From Aestuariispira insulae (GTDB taxonomy: Bacteria; Pseudomonadota; Alphaproteobacteria; UBA8366; Aestuariispiraceae), in the NCBI RefSeq assembly GCF_003385955.1, contig NZ_QRDW01000001.1, positions 372,001-436,000 on the forward strand: a DNA stretch of 64,000 bases, written 5' to 3'. A model generated the notes under the pieces. That model searched no databases. It was not told the origin of the DNA and saw only the letters and a program-made list of their open reading frames with translations. Each line of letters starts with the position of its first letter. The first letter of the stretch is position 1. A program made the translations under genes and the position numbers. Positions 35,928 through 45,393 of the stretch are shown here, in pieces.

Positions 35928-37013
35928 TCAATCGTCCCAGCCGCCATCGCGGTAAAAATGTTCCAGCCTGTCCAGATGCGGTTTCAAATCAAATCCGTTC
36001 CCGCTCAGCCATTCTTCATTGTAATATGTGTGCAGATAGCGGTCACCCGGATCACAGATCAGCGAAACCACCGACCCTGCCTGTCCCGCCGCTTTCATTT
36101 CCGCCATCAGCTTAAACGCCCCGATCAGGTTTGTGCCCGTCGAGCCGCCACATTTCCGCCCGATCAGCTTTTCCAGGAAATGGATCGCCGCATAGCTGGC
36201 CGCATCCTCCACCTGGATCATCCGGTCAATCACCTCCGGCTGGAATGAAGGTTCAACCCGGGGGCGCCCGATACCTTCAATCCGCGAGCCCTCGTCCCCG
36301 GTCAGGGTCTTATCCCCCGTGACATAAGCATCGAAAAAGACGGAATTTTCCGGATCAACCACACAAAGGCGGCTATCCAACTGGCAATAGCGGATATAGC
36401 GCCCGATCGTGGCCGAGGTACCGCCGGTGCCCGCCCCACAGACGATCCAATCCGGTACCGGATATTCTTCCGCTTCCATCTGATCAAACAGGGATTGCGC
36501 GATATTGTTATTGCCGCGCCAATCCGTGGCACGCTCGGCATAGGTGAACTGGTCCATGAAATGGCCGCCGGTTTCCTGGGCCAAGCGGTTGGAAACCTCG
36601 TAAATCGATTTCGGATCATCCACCAGATGACATTTGCCGTCGTAAAACTCGATCTGGGCGATCTTCTCCGGCGATGTGGTTTTCGGCATAACCGCAATGA
36701 ACGGCAGTTTCAAAAGCCTGGCGAAATAAGCCTCCGACACCGCAGTTGATCCGGAGGATGCTTCAATGACCGTGGTTTTGGGACCGATCCAGCCATTGCA
36801 GATCCCATAAAGAAACAGTGAGCGGGCCAGGCGATGTTTCAGGGAACCCGTCAGATGGGTTGATTCATCCTTGAGATAAAGCGAGATATCCGGCGTGCCC
36901 GGCACTTCCACACGCAGCAAATGGGTATCCGCCGAACGGTTGAAATCCGCCTCGATGCGCCGAACAGCCTCTTGAACCCAATCCCGGTTCACGCAAATGG
37001 TCTTATCCGTCAT
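35928..37013 (-). CDS. PLP-dependent L-cysteine desulfhydrase (Cds1-like; cysteine synthase family fold)
   Basis: 361-aa fold-type II PLP enzyme. PLP Lys in [14 protein letters not shown], substrate loop [17 protein letters not shown], phosphate loop [14 protein letters not shown]. The long insert and the ending ([17 protein letters not shown]) match Cds1, the mycobacterial enzyme that turns L-cysteine into H2S, pyruvate and ammonia, rather than CysK/CysM. A cysteine synthase role cannot be ruled out from motifs alone. GAGGGAAC precedes the ATG. Stand-alone gene; the YHS gene is 118 bases upstream on the same strand. Confidence 0.85.
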   Translation of the reverse strand: MTDKTICVNRDWVQEAVRRIEADFNRSADTHLLRVEVPGTPDISLYLKDESTHLTGSLKHRLARSLFLYGICNGWIGPKTTVIEASSGSTAVSEAYFARLLKLPFIAVMPKTTSPEKIAQIEFYDGKCHLVDDPKSIYEVSNRLAQETGGHFMDQFTYAERATDWRGNNNIAQSLFDQMEAEEYPVPDWIVCGAGTGGTSATIGRYIRYCQLDSRLCVVDPENSVFFDAYVTGDKTLTGDEGSRIEGIGRPRVEPSFQPEVIDRMIQVEDAASYAAIHFLEKLIGRKCGGSTGTNLIGAFKLMAEMKAAGQAGSVVSLICDPGDRYLHTYYNEEWLSGNGFDLKPHLDRLEHFYRDGGWDD

Positions 37014-37131
37014 GTTCCCTCATCCCCGAAACAAGCCTATTTCACAGTTGGCAACTGGCTTATCTCATCAAGGCATCACGGGCAAGCCATTGAACATGTT
37101 TTGAGCGTGAATATGTCTCAAAATATTGTCT

Positions 37132-37623
37132 TCATTCAATTTTTCCGTTTTGAATGAAGGCTTTCCAATGTCGGTCTGCCGCCTGGATCTGGGCCTCAAT
37201 GCCGGTTTGTTCCCATCGGTTCCGGCCTGCCTCATGACCAAAGAGATAAAGCTTGCCATCTTGGATCAGCCAGACGTGAGGGTCTGTATCGCTCAAACGA
37301 CCCAAACTCATCTGGTTGGAACAATAGCCGCCATATTGCGGGGCAAAGGCTTCGGGATTAGCCGCAAACAGATTTCGATCCGCTTCTCTGGCAAAAAGCC
37401 AAACAGCACCTTTCCATTCGAATGAAATGCGCTCATCCCCGCTTTGCGCTTTTCCCTGACTGAAATAGGCGGTGCTGTCATAGCCTTTCAGCGCCAAATC
37501 GTTGAAATAGCCGGTATTGATTTCATCCGCTGCCATGAGCGGTTTCACCACGCAGAAATGCAGCGATGCTCCAATAAGCAGCATCCACAGCCTTTTACGC
37601 CAATCCTGCCCGATGAATTCCAT
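37132..37623 (-). CDS. Secreted YHS domain protein
   Basis: 163 aa. Signal peptide (LWMLLIGASLHFCVVKPLMA) followed by NTGYFNDLALKGYDSTAYFS, which is the standard opening of exported YHS-domain proteins; then FEWKGAVWLFAREADRNLFA, YGGYCSNQMSLGR and a Trp/Asn-rich tail. YHS domains are thought to bind metals; the Cys in YGGYC is the usual conserved one. Periplasmic metal handling is an inference. Divergent from the membrane protein at 37689. Confidence 0.85.
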   Translation of the reverse strand: MEFIGQDWRKRLWMLLIGASLHFCVVKPLMAADEINTGYFNDLALKGYDSTAYFSQGKAQSGDERISFEWKGAVWLFAREADRNLFAANPEAFAPQYGGYCSNQMSLGRLSDTDPHVWLIQDGKLYLFGHEAGRNRWEQTGIEAQIQAADRHWKAFIQNGKIE

Positions 37624-37688
37624 ATTTTCGACCCATTCTTCTTAGACTCTCTCCCTGCACTAGATGACAGCAAGAGAGGCATTCAACT

Positions 37689-38192
37689 GTGAAACAGGTT
37701 GCCGCCGCCGGCCAAACCAGGCAACCCATTCCCTGGGTCTACCTAATCATTTATTCGTTATTCCTGGCCGGTTTCTATAAGCTGCCAACCGTTGAAAGCA
37801 TGGCACAGGTCCATACCACCAGCCTGTTGCTGGATTTGTTCAAGTCGGGCTATCACTTCATTCACCTCGCTCCAGCCGGATATCTGTTGATACGTGCTGT
37901 TACATCCCTGACAGATCACAGCGCTGCCGGAAAATGCCTCGAGGCCATCCGCGGCCTGATCCTTCTGGCGACCGCCCTTCTCTTCCCCCTATTTCTCTTG
38001 TCCGAAACGTTTGCCGGCCCGGCGACAGATGTGATGTTGATCCAGTATTTCTGTGCCTTGTCGCTGGCGGCGGGACTGCCCCCTCAGGTCGGCAAGAACC
38101 ATTGGATGCGCGGCTATATTACCCTGTCCTTTCCCGTAATCGCCACAGGCTGGTCACTGGGTTCCCGGATTGTGATGATGATGCAGCCTTAG
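37689..38192 (+). CDS. Integral membrane protein of unknown function
   Basis: 167 aa with about four hydrophobic helices (roughly 15-32, 55-70, 85-108, 143-163) and short loops. I recognise no family. The start is GTG at 37689 with GAGAGG about 10 bases upstream. Divergent from the YHS gene by 65 bases, so the pair may be co-regulated. Confidence 0.65.
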   Translation: MKQVAAAGQTRQPIPWVYLIIYSLFLAGFYKLPTVESMAQVHTTSLLLDLFKSGYHFIHLAPAGYLLIRAVTSLTDHSAAGKCLEAIRGLILLATALLFPLFLLSETFAGPATDVMLIQYFCALSLAAGLPPQVGKNHWMRGYITLSFPVIATGWSLGSRIVMMMQP

Positions 38193-38205
38193 TCTGTCCC
38201 ATAGG

Positions 38206-38235
38206 AAAACGGGCCGCACAATCGTGCGGCCCGTT
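38206..38235 (-). terminator. Terminator after fhs
   Basis: 12-bp perfect stem (38208-38219 with 38224-38235), 4-base loop, T4 on the minus strand. Confidence 0.85.
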
Positions 38236-38265
38236 CCCTAACATGCTGTTGCCAGAGATCTGTTC

Positions 38266-39939
38266 TTAGAACAGGCCCTGGACCAGGCCTTCGTCATCCA
38301 GGTGGATGGAGTTGGCCGCCGGCACACGCGGCAGACCCGGCATGGTCATGATCTCGCCGCAGATTGCGACGATGAAACCAGCACCGGCAGAGAGGCGAAC
38401 CTCACGGACCGGAACCACATGACCGGTCGGCGCGCCACGCAGGTTCGGGTCGGTGGAGAAGCTGTACTGGGTTTTAGCCATGCAAACCGGCAGGTTGCCA
38501 TAGCCGTCTTTTTCCCACTGATGCAGCTGGTCACGAACCTTCTTGTCAGCGATCGCTTCGTCCGCACCATAGATGTTGCGGGCGATGGTGTTGATTTTGT
38601 CGAACAGCGGCATGTCGTCTTCGTAAAGGGTGCGGAACTGAGCGCCGCCGCCTTCAACGATTTCAACAACCTTGTTCGCCAGGTCGATGGTGCCTTTGGA
38701 CCCTTCGGCCCAGTGGTTGCACTCGATCGCCTCAACACCGAACTGCTCGGTATATTCCTTGACCGCTGCCAGCTCGGCATCGGTATCCAGGGTGAAGCGG
38801 TTGATACCAACAACAGCCGGAACGCCGAACTGGCCAACGTTGCGGATGTGACGGCCCAGGTTCTCGAGGCCCTTCTTAACAGCTTCGACATTTTCAGCAG
38901 CCAGGTCGTCTTTCGCGACACCGCCGTGCATTTTCAGCGCGCGCACGGTGGCGACGATAACAACGGCTTTCGGGTCGAGGCCAGCCTTGCGGCATTTGAT
39001 GTCGAAGAATTTCTCAGCACCCAGATCGGCACCGAAACCAGCTTCAGTCACGACATAGTCACCCAGTTTCAGGGCGGCACGGGTGGCGGAAACGGTGTTA
39101 CAGCCATGGGCGATGTTCGCGAACGGACCGCCATGGATGAAGGCCGGGTTGTTTTCCAGGGTCTGGACCAGGTTCGGCATCAGGGCGTCTTTGAGCAGAA
39201 CGGTCATCGGGCCCTGGGCCTTCAGGTCGCGAGCGTAAATGGCTTCACGGCTGCGGGTGTAACCAACAACGATGTTGCCCAGGCGCTCTTCCAGGTCTTT
39301 CAGATCCTTGGACAGGCAGAAGATCGCCATCACTTCGGAAGCAACGGTGATGTCAAAACCGGTCTGACGCGGGAAACCGTTGGAAACGCCGCCCAGAGAG
39401 CAGACAATGTCACGAAGCGCGCGGTCGTTCATGTCAACCACACGGCGCCATGCAACACGGCGCTCGTCAAAGCCCAGCTCGTTACCCCAGTAAATGTGGT
39501 TGTCGATCAGGGCGCTCAGCAGGTTATGAGCGGCACCGATCGCGTGGAAATCGCCGGTGAAATGCAGGTTGATGTCTTCCATCGGGACAACCTGGGCATA
39601 ACCGCCACCAGCAGCGCCGCCTTTAACACCAAAGCACGGACCCAGGCTCGGCTCACGCAGCGCCATAACGGCTTTTTTGCCGATGGCGTTAAGGCCGTCA
39701 CCCAGACCAACGGTGGTGGTGGTCTTGCCTTCACCAGCCGGGGTCGGAGACAGGGCGGTCACCAGGATCAGGTTGCCGTCTTTCCGGTCTTCCAGGGAAT
39801 CCAGATAATCAAAGCTAACCTTCGCTTTGTCCGGGCCGTACTGACGCAGCGCATCAGCCGGAATGTCCAGTTTGGCACCAACTTCGGTAATCGGCTTTAC
39901 GTCCGCTTCCCGCGCAATATCGATATCGGATTTTGCCAT
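38266..39939 (-). CDS. fhs: Formate-tetrahydrofolate ligase
   Basis: ATP-dependent activation of formate to 10-formyl-THF, feeding purine, Met and serine synthesis. 557 aa with the P-loop [37 protein letters not shown] (folate/ATP region), [20 protein letters not shown] and the C-terminal [16 protein letters not shown]. The frame continues 12 codons up to 39975, but GAGGAG lies 7 bases before the ATG at 39939 ([14 protein letters not shown]). The gene shows a marked preference for a few codons, which suggests high expression. Works with the formate dehydrogenase parts in this window on the same substrate. Confidence 0.97.
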   Translation of the reverse strand: MAKSDIDIAREADVKPITEVGAKLDIPADALRQYGPDKAKVSFDYLDSLEDRKDGNLILVTALSPTPAGEGKTTTTVGLGDGLNAIGKKAVMALREPSLGPCFGVKGGAAGGGYAQVVPMEDINLHFTGDFHAIGAAHNLLSALIDNHIYWGNELGFDERRVAWRRVVDMNDRALRDIVCSLGGVSNGFPRQTGFDITVASEVMAIFCLSKDLKDLEERLGNIVVGYTRSREAIYARDLKAQGPMTVLLKDALMPNLVQTLENNPAFIHGGPFANIAHGCNTVSATRAALKLGDYVVTEAGFGADLGAEKFFDIKCRKAGLDPKAVVIVATVRALKMHGGVAKDDLAAENVEAVKKGLENLGRHIRNVGQFGVPAVVGINRFTLDTDAELAAVKEYTEQFGVEAIECNHWAEGSKGTIDLANKVVEIVEGGGAQFRTLYEDDMPLFDKINTIARNIYGADEAIADKKVRDQLHQWEKDGYGNLPVCMAKTQYSFSTDPNLRGAPTGHVVPVREVRLSAGAGFIVAICGEIMTMPGLPRVPAANSIHLDDEGLVQGLF

Positions 39940-39975
39940 TTTCGGCTCCTCTATGCTCTCCGACGCTTCACACAA

Positions 39976-40407
39976 TCCAGCCGTTTACCCCACGAAAACC
40001 CGCAGGCCTCAGCCGGTATTCTCATTTGGCTGCACGCTAACGGAAGAGACGGTAGAGGTGATCTTCCCACGCGACTTTTTCTGCTTGGATCACGACACAG
40101 GCAACATTTTTTCGTGCGCTAATGTTGCGCCAGCGCCCTCTCCGGGCCGGGTGGAAAATTTCCTGTCGCAATTAAACAAATATTGATTTGTGTCAGGGAC
40201 ATATGGATCAGGCCCCTCTTATATGCCTAGATGCTAGAACAGACATCAAAGGCGTTTACAATGGATCCACCAAAATTCGCTTTTGCTGCACTATCTGCAT
40301 GGCCGAATATATCACATCGATAAAAACGATAATATAGAAACTAAAACAGGTGGTTAGGAGATGTTGCTTTCCCGTGCTGTGGTTTTGCCACTTGCCGGAG
40401 TTATGAT
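39976..40407. other. Long divergent leader region between fhs and the MCP gene
   Basis: 432 bases with no supported gene. It should contain the fhs promoter and a leader that may exceed 150 nt, plus the MCP promoter. I looked for ZTP (pfl) and glycine riboswitch cores and could not find their conserved segments. A weak TTAA-N7-TTGA (40172-40186) was seen. A structured leader remains possible. Confidence 0.4.
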
Positions 40408-41793
40408 ATGTCCCCGCAAAAGACCGCCCCTTCCATGCGCCAGCCGGAAAGGGGACCCTCCCCACGTCCTCCTCTGCCGGAGGGACCGGTGACCAAAATG
40501 AACATGCATGGCAAATCACTGCTGTGCCTGCTTGCTGTAATCCTTTTGCTTGTTGGCATCGCGATCCAGTCCGCCGTTCAACAGGACTGGATGGCAATCG
40601 GGCTCTCCTCTGCCGCCCTATCCGTGCTTTCCCTTTACGGCTTCAGCAACCATCAAGCCTGCCATGCTCTGGAGAAACTCTCCGAGCCACTCAATCGCGC
40701 CACCCAAGGCGAATTGGGGGAACGGGTTCTCTTCACCAAGCGCGCGGGCCAATACCAATCGGTCTTGGATAACCTGAACAGTCTATTGGATACGATTGAA
40801 GCCTATGCCCGCGAATCCGCCGCAGCCCTGGAATATGCCAGCCGTGACCAGTATTTCCGCAAGATTCAACTGCGTGGCATGCCGGGTGATTTTGCCACCT
40901 ATTCCGAAATCGTCAATCACGGGCTTGAGAGTATGGACCGCAAATCCCGGGAATTTTCCCAGTCCGCCGCATCGGTCGGTGCCAATATTCTGAAATTGGT
41001 CGAATCGGTCTCCTCCACCGCCACACAGCTGCAAGCCTCCGCCGGGGAACTGACCGCGGTCGCCAGCCAGACAAGCAGCCAGTCATGCACGGTTTCCAAG
41101 GCCGCCAATTCCGCTTCAGGTAATGTCAATGATGTTGCCGATGCCGCCGAGGCCCTTTCCAACTCCATGGGAACAGTCACCACCAGCCTGGATGAGGCCG
41201 CCATGCGCGCCTCCCGCGCCGCCGACCAGGCCCGGCAGACCGAAGCCACCATCGACAGCCTGTCCGGCGCCTCGGCCAAGATCGGCGAGGTCGTCCAGAT
41301 GATCAATGATATTGCCGAACAAACCAATCTGCTGGCGCTCAATGCCACCATTGAGGCAGCGCGCGCCGGCGACGCGGGCAAGGGGTTTGCCGTGGTCGCC
41401 AGCGAGGTGAAGGGCCTTGCCGGGCAAACCGCCCGGGCGACAGAAGAGATCGTCACCCAGATCAGCAGCATGCAAACAGTCACGCGAGAAGCCATCAACG
41501 CCATGCATGCCATCGCCGAAACCATCCATGATGTCGACACCACCAATGCCCGGATCGCCCAAACTGTGCGAGAACAGCATGGCACCGTTACTGAAATCAG
41601 CCGCAATATCGGCCAGGTTGCCCGCGGGGTGAAAACAGTGGCCAATTCCATAAATGACGTGGCGGAAGGAACCGACAGCACTGGGTCGGCCGTGGAACAG
41701 ATCACCCAGGCCGCAGGAGAACTGTCACAACGCACATCCGGCCTGCAAAGTGATATCGGTGCTTTTGTGCGTCAATTCTCAGCTTCTGGCTGA
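40408..41793 (+). CDS. Methyl-accepting chemotaxis protein without a large sensory domain
   Basis: 461-aa chemoreceptor. Two transmembrane helices lie close together (about 37-54 and 60-80) with only a few residues between, so there is no periplasmic ligand domain; a HAMP-like/linker region follows, then the cytoplasmic signalling hairpin whose tip reads [20 protein letters not shown] with [15 protein letters not shown]. No C-terminal CheR-binding pentapeptide. Sensing is probably of membrane state or via an internal segment (about 85-165). Would feed the CheA at 1556. Confidence 0.9.
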   Translation: MSPQKTAPSMRQPERGPSPRPPLPEGPVTKMNMHGKSLLCLLAVILLLVGIAIQSAVQQDWMAIGLSSAALSVLSLYGFSNHQACHALEKLSEPLNRATQGELGERVLFTKRAGQYQSVLDNLNSLLDTIEAYARESAAALEYASRDQYFRKIQLRGMPGDFATYSEIVNHGLESMDRKSREFSQSAASVGANILKLVESVSSTATQLQASAGELTAVASQTSSQSCTVSKAANSASGNVNDVADAAEALSNSMGTVTTSLDEAAMRASRAADQARQTEATIDSLSGASAKIGEVVQMINDIAEQTNLLALNATIEAARAGDAGKGFAVVASEVKGLAGQTARATEEIVTQISSMQTVTREAINAMHAIAETIHDVDTTNARIAQTVREQHGTVTEISRNIGQVARGVKTVANSINDVAEGTDSTGSAVEQITQAAGELSQRTSGLQSDIGAFVRQFSASG

Positions 41794-41888
41794 TTATTGA
41801 GTTTTGTTCAAAAATTCTAAGCGATTATGCACCATTCCCGACGGTGTGGAACCAATCCTATAGTCTGCCTCCCTTGGACACAGACCGG

Positions 41889-42521
41889 ATGGCCCCCATG
41901 CCCGTTGAAAGTTGGTTATTATTTGTCGTGATAACTTTGGTTCCCGTGGTTAGCCCCGGCCCCGCGATCATGCTTGCCATTTCCAACGCGCTGCGCTTTG
42001 GCACCAAAGCCGCCCTGATCTCCGGTGCCGGAAACGCAACTGGTGTCTTCCTGTTGGGCTATGCGGTCACGTCCGGCCTTGGCGCACTTATGGCAACCTC
42101 CGCCATCGCCTTCACGGTGGTAAAGCTGATTGGGGCAGCTTACTTGCTGTATCTCGGTATCAAGGTTTTGCGGGACCGCTCCGCTTTCCGGATCGAGGAT
42201 AATCCCGTGGCCGCCCGAAATTCCGGTATCCGCCTGTTTGGCACCGCCTTGATTGTCTCCCTAACCAATCCGAAAGCCGTCTTCCTGATCGCAGCCCTGT
42301 TCCCGCAATTCATCAACACGCAAGCGTCCGTCTTCCTGCAGATCAGCATCCTGAGCGCCACTTTTGCCGGGCTCTGTTTCCTCAACCATGCCTTCCTGGC
42401 GGTGTTCGGCGGGCGCATGCGCCGTTATCTGCAATCGGAAAAGATCATGAACCGGGTGCGGCGCGGCCTTGGCGGCACCTTCATCGCCTTTGGCGCGGCG
42501 CTCGCGGGTTTCACCCGTTAG
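41889..42521 (+). CDS. LysE/RhtB family amino-acid exporter
   Basis: 210-aa membrane protein with about six helices. ITLVPVVSPGPAIMLAISNA and GTKAALISGAGNATGV are the LysE-family signature; SLTNPKAVFLIAALFPQF is the second conserved block. Exports amino acids such as homoserine, threonine or lysine; specificity is not readable. The longest frame opens with a GTG at 41844; the ATG at 41889 (or 41898) puts the first helix at the proper place. The true start is uncertain because no ribosome site is clear. Confidence 0.9.
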   Translation: MAPMPVESWLLFVVITLVPVVSPGPAIMLAISNALRFGTKAALISGAGNATGVFLLGYAVTSGLGALMATSAIAFTVVKLIGAAYLLYLGIKVLRDRSAFRIEDNPVAARNSGIRLFGTALIVSLTNPKAVFLIAALFPQFINTQASVFLQISILSATFAGLCFLNHAFLAVFGGRMRRYLQSEKIMNRVRRGLGGTFIAFGAALAGFTR

Positions 42522-42573
42522 TCCATACAGGCACTTTACCGGTCGCGATTATCATCTGACGAAAAACCTTGCT

Positions 42574-44085
42574 TCAGCTGGAAATCAAGATCAGCTCAAC
42601 ATCGTCAAACCGGCCCTGCTCCAGATCATCGGCGGCAATCCAGAATTGCAGCACACAATCCCCCAGTTCATCGCTCAAAAAACTATCCCGCCCTGCCAGT
42701 TGCAACAAAAGGATTTTCTCTAGAATGGCTGAGTCTTGACCACTGGTGCCATAACCGCCGAACTGAAGAGTGTAATCTGACACCCCAACCTCTGCATAAT
42801 GAGCTTCCGTCTGCTGCCGAAGCGCCTGATTAAGATCATCAGTCCTTTCTGCCGACCAGGGCGCCCAAAGATCTTTTCCCGGCACCATCGAGATCCCGGC
42901 TTTCGGCAAGCACTGCTCCGCTACAGGCAGAGATTTCAATGCCGCAATTTCATGCCACATCAGGTCTGTATTGACCGCAACCATCGGATCACGCTCAACC
43001 GCGTCTGCCAGATATGCTGATTGCGGTGTAAACAGGACACTCGCCGCCAGATATTTTTCGGTATCCGCACGATAAAATTCCGGCTTGGCTTCATTGAGGT
43101 CATGCGGAATCATTCCCGCATCAAAGACAATATTGTCGAGAAAAAAGAACAGGACACCATCTCGTGGAACATTCAGGCCCGCAACAGTTGGAAAACCGGT
43201 TAAATCCAGTTGGGCCAGAAAGGGTTTCGCCTTACCGCTTTGCACATCTATAGGCCACTCCATCCCTTCCGGCAGTTGTGGCTTGCCACCGAGATAGGAG
43301 GTTTCTTTAGATCCCTCACCCTTTTCCAGAAAATAGATGCAATCACGTGTAAACTTCGCCGTGTACTCCTGAACCTGTTGCTTCAAGAGTTGGGGGGCGA
43401 CGGGCTTGGATCTCTCTTCCAGATATTTTTTCTCGTCAAAAAGCTCCCTTGTTTCGGGCACCAACTGATAGCGGGATGCAAAAACCCATGTGCCCATTTC
43501 CTGACGGTATTTTTTCACAGAGAAATAAAGAGCAGCCCCTGTTATCGCCAGGAATACATTCACTCCCAGTTGCAAATAAGCATAGAGCTGATAAGAGCCA
43601 GCCGTGAGAATGCCCTGAGAATCAACACCGGATAATGCTGCCATATTTTCCCGCCATTCCATGACGTAGACTGCAATAACAGCGAGTGGCATCAAGGCGA
43701 AGCTGGTGGCGAACCGGCGATTGTTTTCAAGCATCCGCAACCAGGCATAACGATAGGGAAACGAATGGCGTTTTTTTTTCATCGGCCCGAGGGCATTTCG
43801 CGTTATCCGGAAATTATGCCAATCAATTCCAACAATCAGCATCACACACAATGCTGCAGATAAAATCATAATCGCAACCAATAGGTGGGGCCGGCTCCCC
43901 CCGATCACAAATGCTCCGAAAAAACAGGTTATAGCCAGTGACAAAAGGCTTTTTCGAGCGCCAGAGAAACTGTTTTGCACTTTCTGGCCTTCTTGACCAT
44001 TGAGCGCATAGCCCTGAGCGAGAAAACCGAAGGGATAATAGGCAAATCCGGCATATCGATAGCTCATCATCTTGGGCGTGCGCAT
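42574..44085 (-). CDS. Membrane protein with C-terminal DUF1963 (YwqG-like) domain
   Basis: 503 aa. Residues about 45-210 hold four or five hydrophobic helices (LLSLAITCFFGAFVIGG; LLVAIMILSAALCVMLIVG; LMPLAVIAVYVME; LGVNVFLAITGAALYF). From about 270 the protein reads like DUF1963: SYLGGKPQLPEGMEWP, KPFLAQLDLTGFP, RDGVLFFFLDN, and GDCVLQFWIAADDLEQGRF at the end. DUF1963 proteins are usually soluble and have no firm function; the membrane fusion is unusual. By eye this gene is AT-richer than its neighbours, hinting at separate origin. Single gene. Confidence 0.75.
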   Translation of the reverse strand: MRTPKMMSYRYAGFAYYPFGFLAQGYALNGQEGQKVQNSFSGARKSLLSLAITCFFGAFVIGGSRPHLLVAIMILSAALCVMLIVGIDWHNFRITRNALGPMKKKRHSFPYRYAWLRMLENNRRFATSFALMPLAVIAVYVMEWRENMAALSGVDSQGILTAGSYQLYAYLQLGVNVFLAITGAALYFSVKKYRQEMGTWVFASRYQLVPETRELFDEKKYLEERSKPVAPQLLKQQVQEYTAKFTRDCIYFLEKGEGSKETSYLGGKPQLPEGMEWPIDVQSGKAKPFLAQLDLTGFPTVAGLNVPRDGVLFFFLDNIVFDAGMIPHDLNEAKPEFYRADTEKYLAASVLFTPQSAYLADAVERDPMVAVNTDLMWHEIAALKSLPVAEQCLPKAGISMVPGKDLWAPWSAERTDDLNQALRQQTEAHYAEVGVSDYTLQFGGYGTSGQDSAILEKILLLQLAGRDSFLSDELGDCVLQFWIAADDLEQGRFDDVELILISS

Positions 44086-44124
44086 AAGGTCACTTTCTTA
44101 GCAATGTCCGTTTTGGAAGAAGGT

Positions 44125-44934
44125 TCAGCGCCCTTCAAATTGCCCAGGCCGCTTATCAAAAAATGCCCGGATCGCCTCGTCATGATCCCTTGTGTGGTGG
44201 GCGATGGCCTGATAGGCGGCGCACATTTCCAGATGCGGCTCCAGCCTTGTGAACTGGCCCTCGCGCATCAGTTTCTTGGTGAGCTTCACTGCGACCGGCG
44301 CGTTGGCGGCGATCTTGGCGGCTACCGATTTTGCTTCCGTGAGCAGGTCCTCCGACGGCACGATCCGGCCGATCAGGCCGGTTTCCACAGCCTTTTCCGC
44401 ATTGACCGACTCACCCGTCAGCAGCATTTCCGCCGCATTGGCCTGGCCGATGATCCGGGGCAGGAACCAGGCTGCACCGTCACCCGGCGCGATGCCGATC
44501 TTCACGAAAGGCGCGCCAAAGGTGGCTTCCGGCGATCCGATCCGGATATCGCACATGCAGACCAGATCTAGCGCCGCACCAAAGGCAGGGCCGTTGACGG
44601 CGGCAATGGTCGGTACATCAAGATGATAGAAGGCGGGCGGCACGCGCAAAATGCCATGGCGGTAGGCCTCGCGGATCTCCGCCGGGGTGCCGGCAAACAT
44701 ATCGGTTTTATCCCGCATATGTTTGACATTGCCGCCAGCGGAAAAGGCGCGCCCCGCCCCGGTCAAGATCACGGCGCGCACCTCCGGGTTTTCCCGGATC
44801 TCATCAATCCGGGCCAAAAAGGCCTCGATCATGTCCGGTTCGGAAAAGGCATTCAGCTCTTCCGGGCGGTTAAGCGTCAGGGTGGCGACGCCTTCTTCAA
44901 TCTCACAAAGAACCAGGTCGGAACCATCTGACAT
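44125..44934 (-). CDS. Enoyl-CoA hydratase/isomerase (crotonase) family protein
   Basis: 269 aa, crotonase fold. VATLTLNRPEELNAFSE, the oxyanion loop AGRAFSAGGNVKHM, and AAVNGPAFGAALDLVCMCD with APFVKIGIAPGDGAAWFL. The usual first catalytic Glu of mitochondrial-type hydratase (Glu144) lies where this protein has AALDLV, while an Asp is in PGDGAAW, so isomerase or other acyl-CoA activity is as likely as hydration. GGAGG 9 bases before the ATG at 44934 decides the start over a TTG two codons upstream. Second gene after arsC, 17 bases apart. Confidence 0.88.
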   Translation of the reverse strand: MSDGSDLVLCEIEEGVATLTLNRPEELNAFSEPDMIEAFLARIDEIRENPEVRAVILTGAGRAFSAGGNVKHMRDKTDMFAGTPAEIREAYRHGILRVPPAFYHLDVPTIAAVNGPAFGAALDLVCMCDIRIGSPEATFGAPFVKIGIAPGDGAAWFLPRIIGQANAAEMLLTGESVNAEKAVETGLIGRIVPSEDLLTEAKSVAAKIAANAPVAVKLTKKLMREGQFTRLEPHLEMCAAYQAIAHHTRDHDEAIRAFFDKRPGQFEGR

Positions 44935-44951
44935 GATCAAGATCCTCCCGC

Positions 44952-45296
44952 TTACAGAATTTCGAGGACCGATTCCGGCGGGCGGCCAATTTTCGCCTTG
45001 CCGTTGGCCAGGACAATCGGACGTTCGATCAGGATCGGATTGTCGGCCATGGCCTGGATGAGCGCCTGATCATCATCCACATCCTTGAGCCCCATTTCCT
45101 TGTAGACCGCTTCGCCCTTGCGCATCATCTCACGCGGGGCAACGCCCAGCTTAGCGGCAATATCTTTAATCTCGGCCATGCTCGGCGCGGCTTTCAGATA
45201 TTCGACAATCTCGGGAGTGACGCCTTTTTCCACCAACAGCGCCAGGGTCTGGCGAGATTTGGAACAGCGCGGATTATGCAGGATTTTGACGGACAT
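44952..45296 (-). CDS. arsC: Arsenate reductase, glutaredoxin-dependent (ArsC family)
   Basis: 114 aa, thioredoxin-like ArsC/Spx fold. The catalytic Cys11 sits in HNPRCSKSRQTL; PILIERPIVLANGKAKIGRP is the family's conserved Arg-containing segment that binds oxyanion. This fits reduction of arsenate to arsenite with glutathione/glutaredoxin. No arsB/acr3 or arsR is adjacent; the neighbouring crotonase gene suggests a housekeeping position rather than an ars operon. Confidence 0.9.
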   Translation of the reverse strand: MSVKILHNPRCSKSRQTLALLVEKGVTPEIVEYLKAAPSMAEIKDIAAKLGVAPREMMRKGEAVYKEMGLKDVDDDQALIQAMADNPILIERPIVLANGKAKIGRPPESVLEIL

Positions 45297-45393
45297 GGAC
45301 GGCCCCTGTTTCTGAAATGATCGTTCAGAAAGATTTAGCCGCCCTGCCCCATGACTTCAATATGCCAATCGCCGATATCCCCATCTGTGATGG

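Noticed and set aside
38302-40122. 606-codon plus-strand open frame
   Set aside because: It lies opposite fhs, which has all catalytic motifs. The frame is an artefact of the strong codon bias of fhs; its translation shows no protein pattern.
40172-40186. CtrA-like site TTAA-N7-TTGA before the MCP gene
   Set aside because: One mismatch in an AT-rich stretch, more than 220 bases from the start; no support beyond chance.
39976-40200. ZTP or glycine riboswitch upstream of fhs
   Set aside because: The conserved core segments of both classes could not be found by eye on the minus strand.
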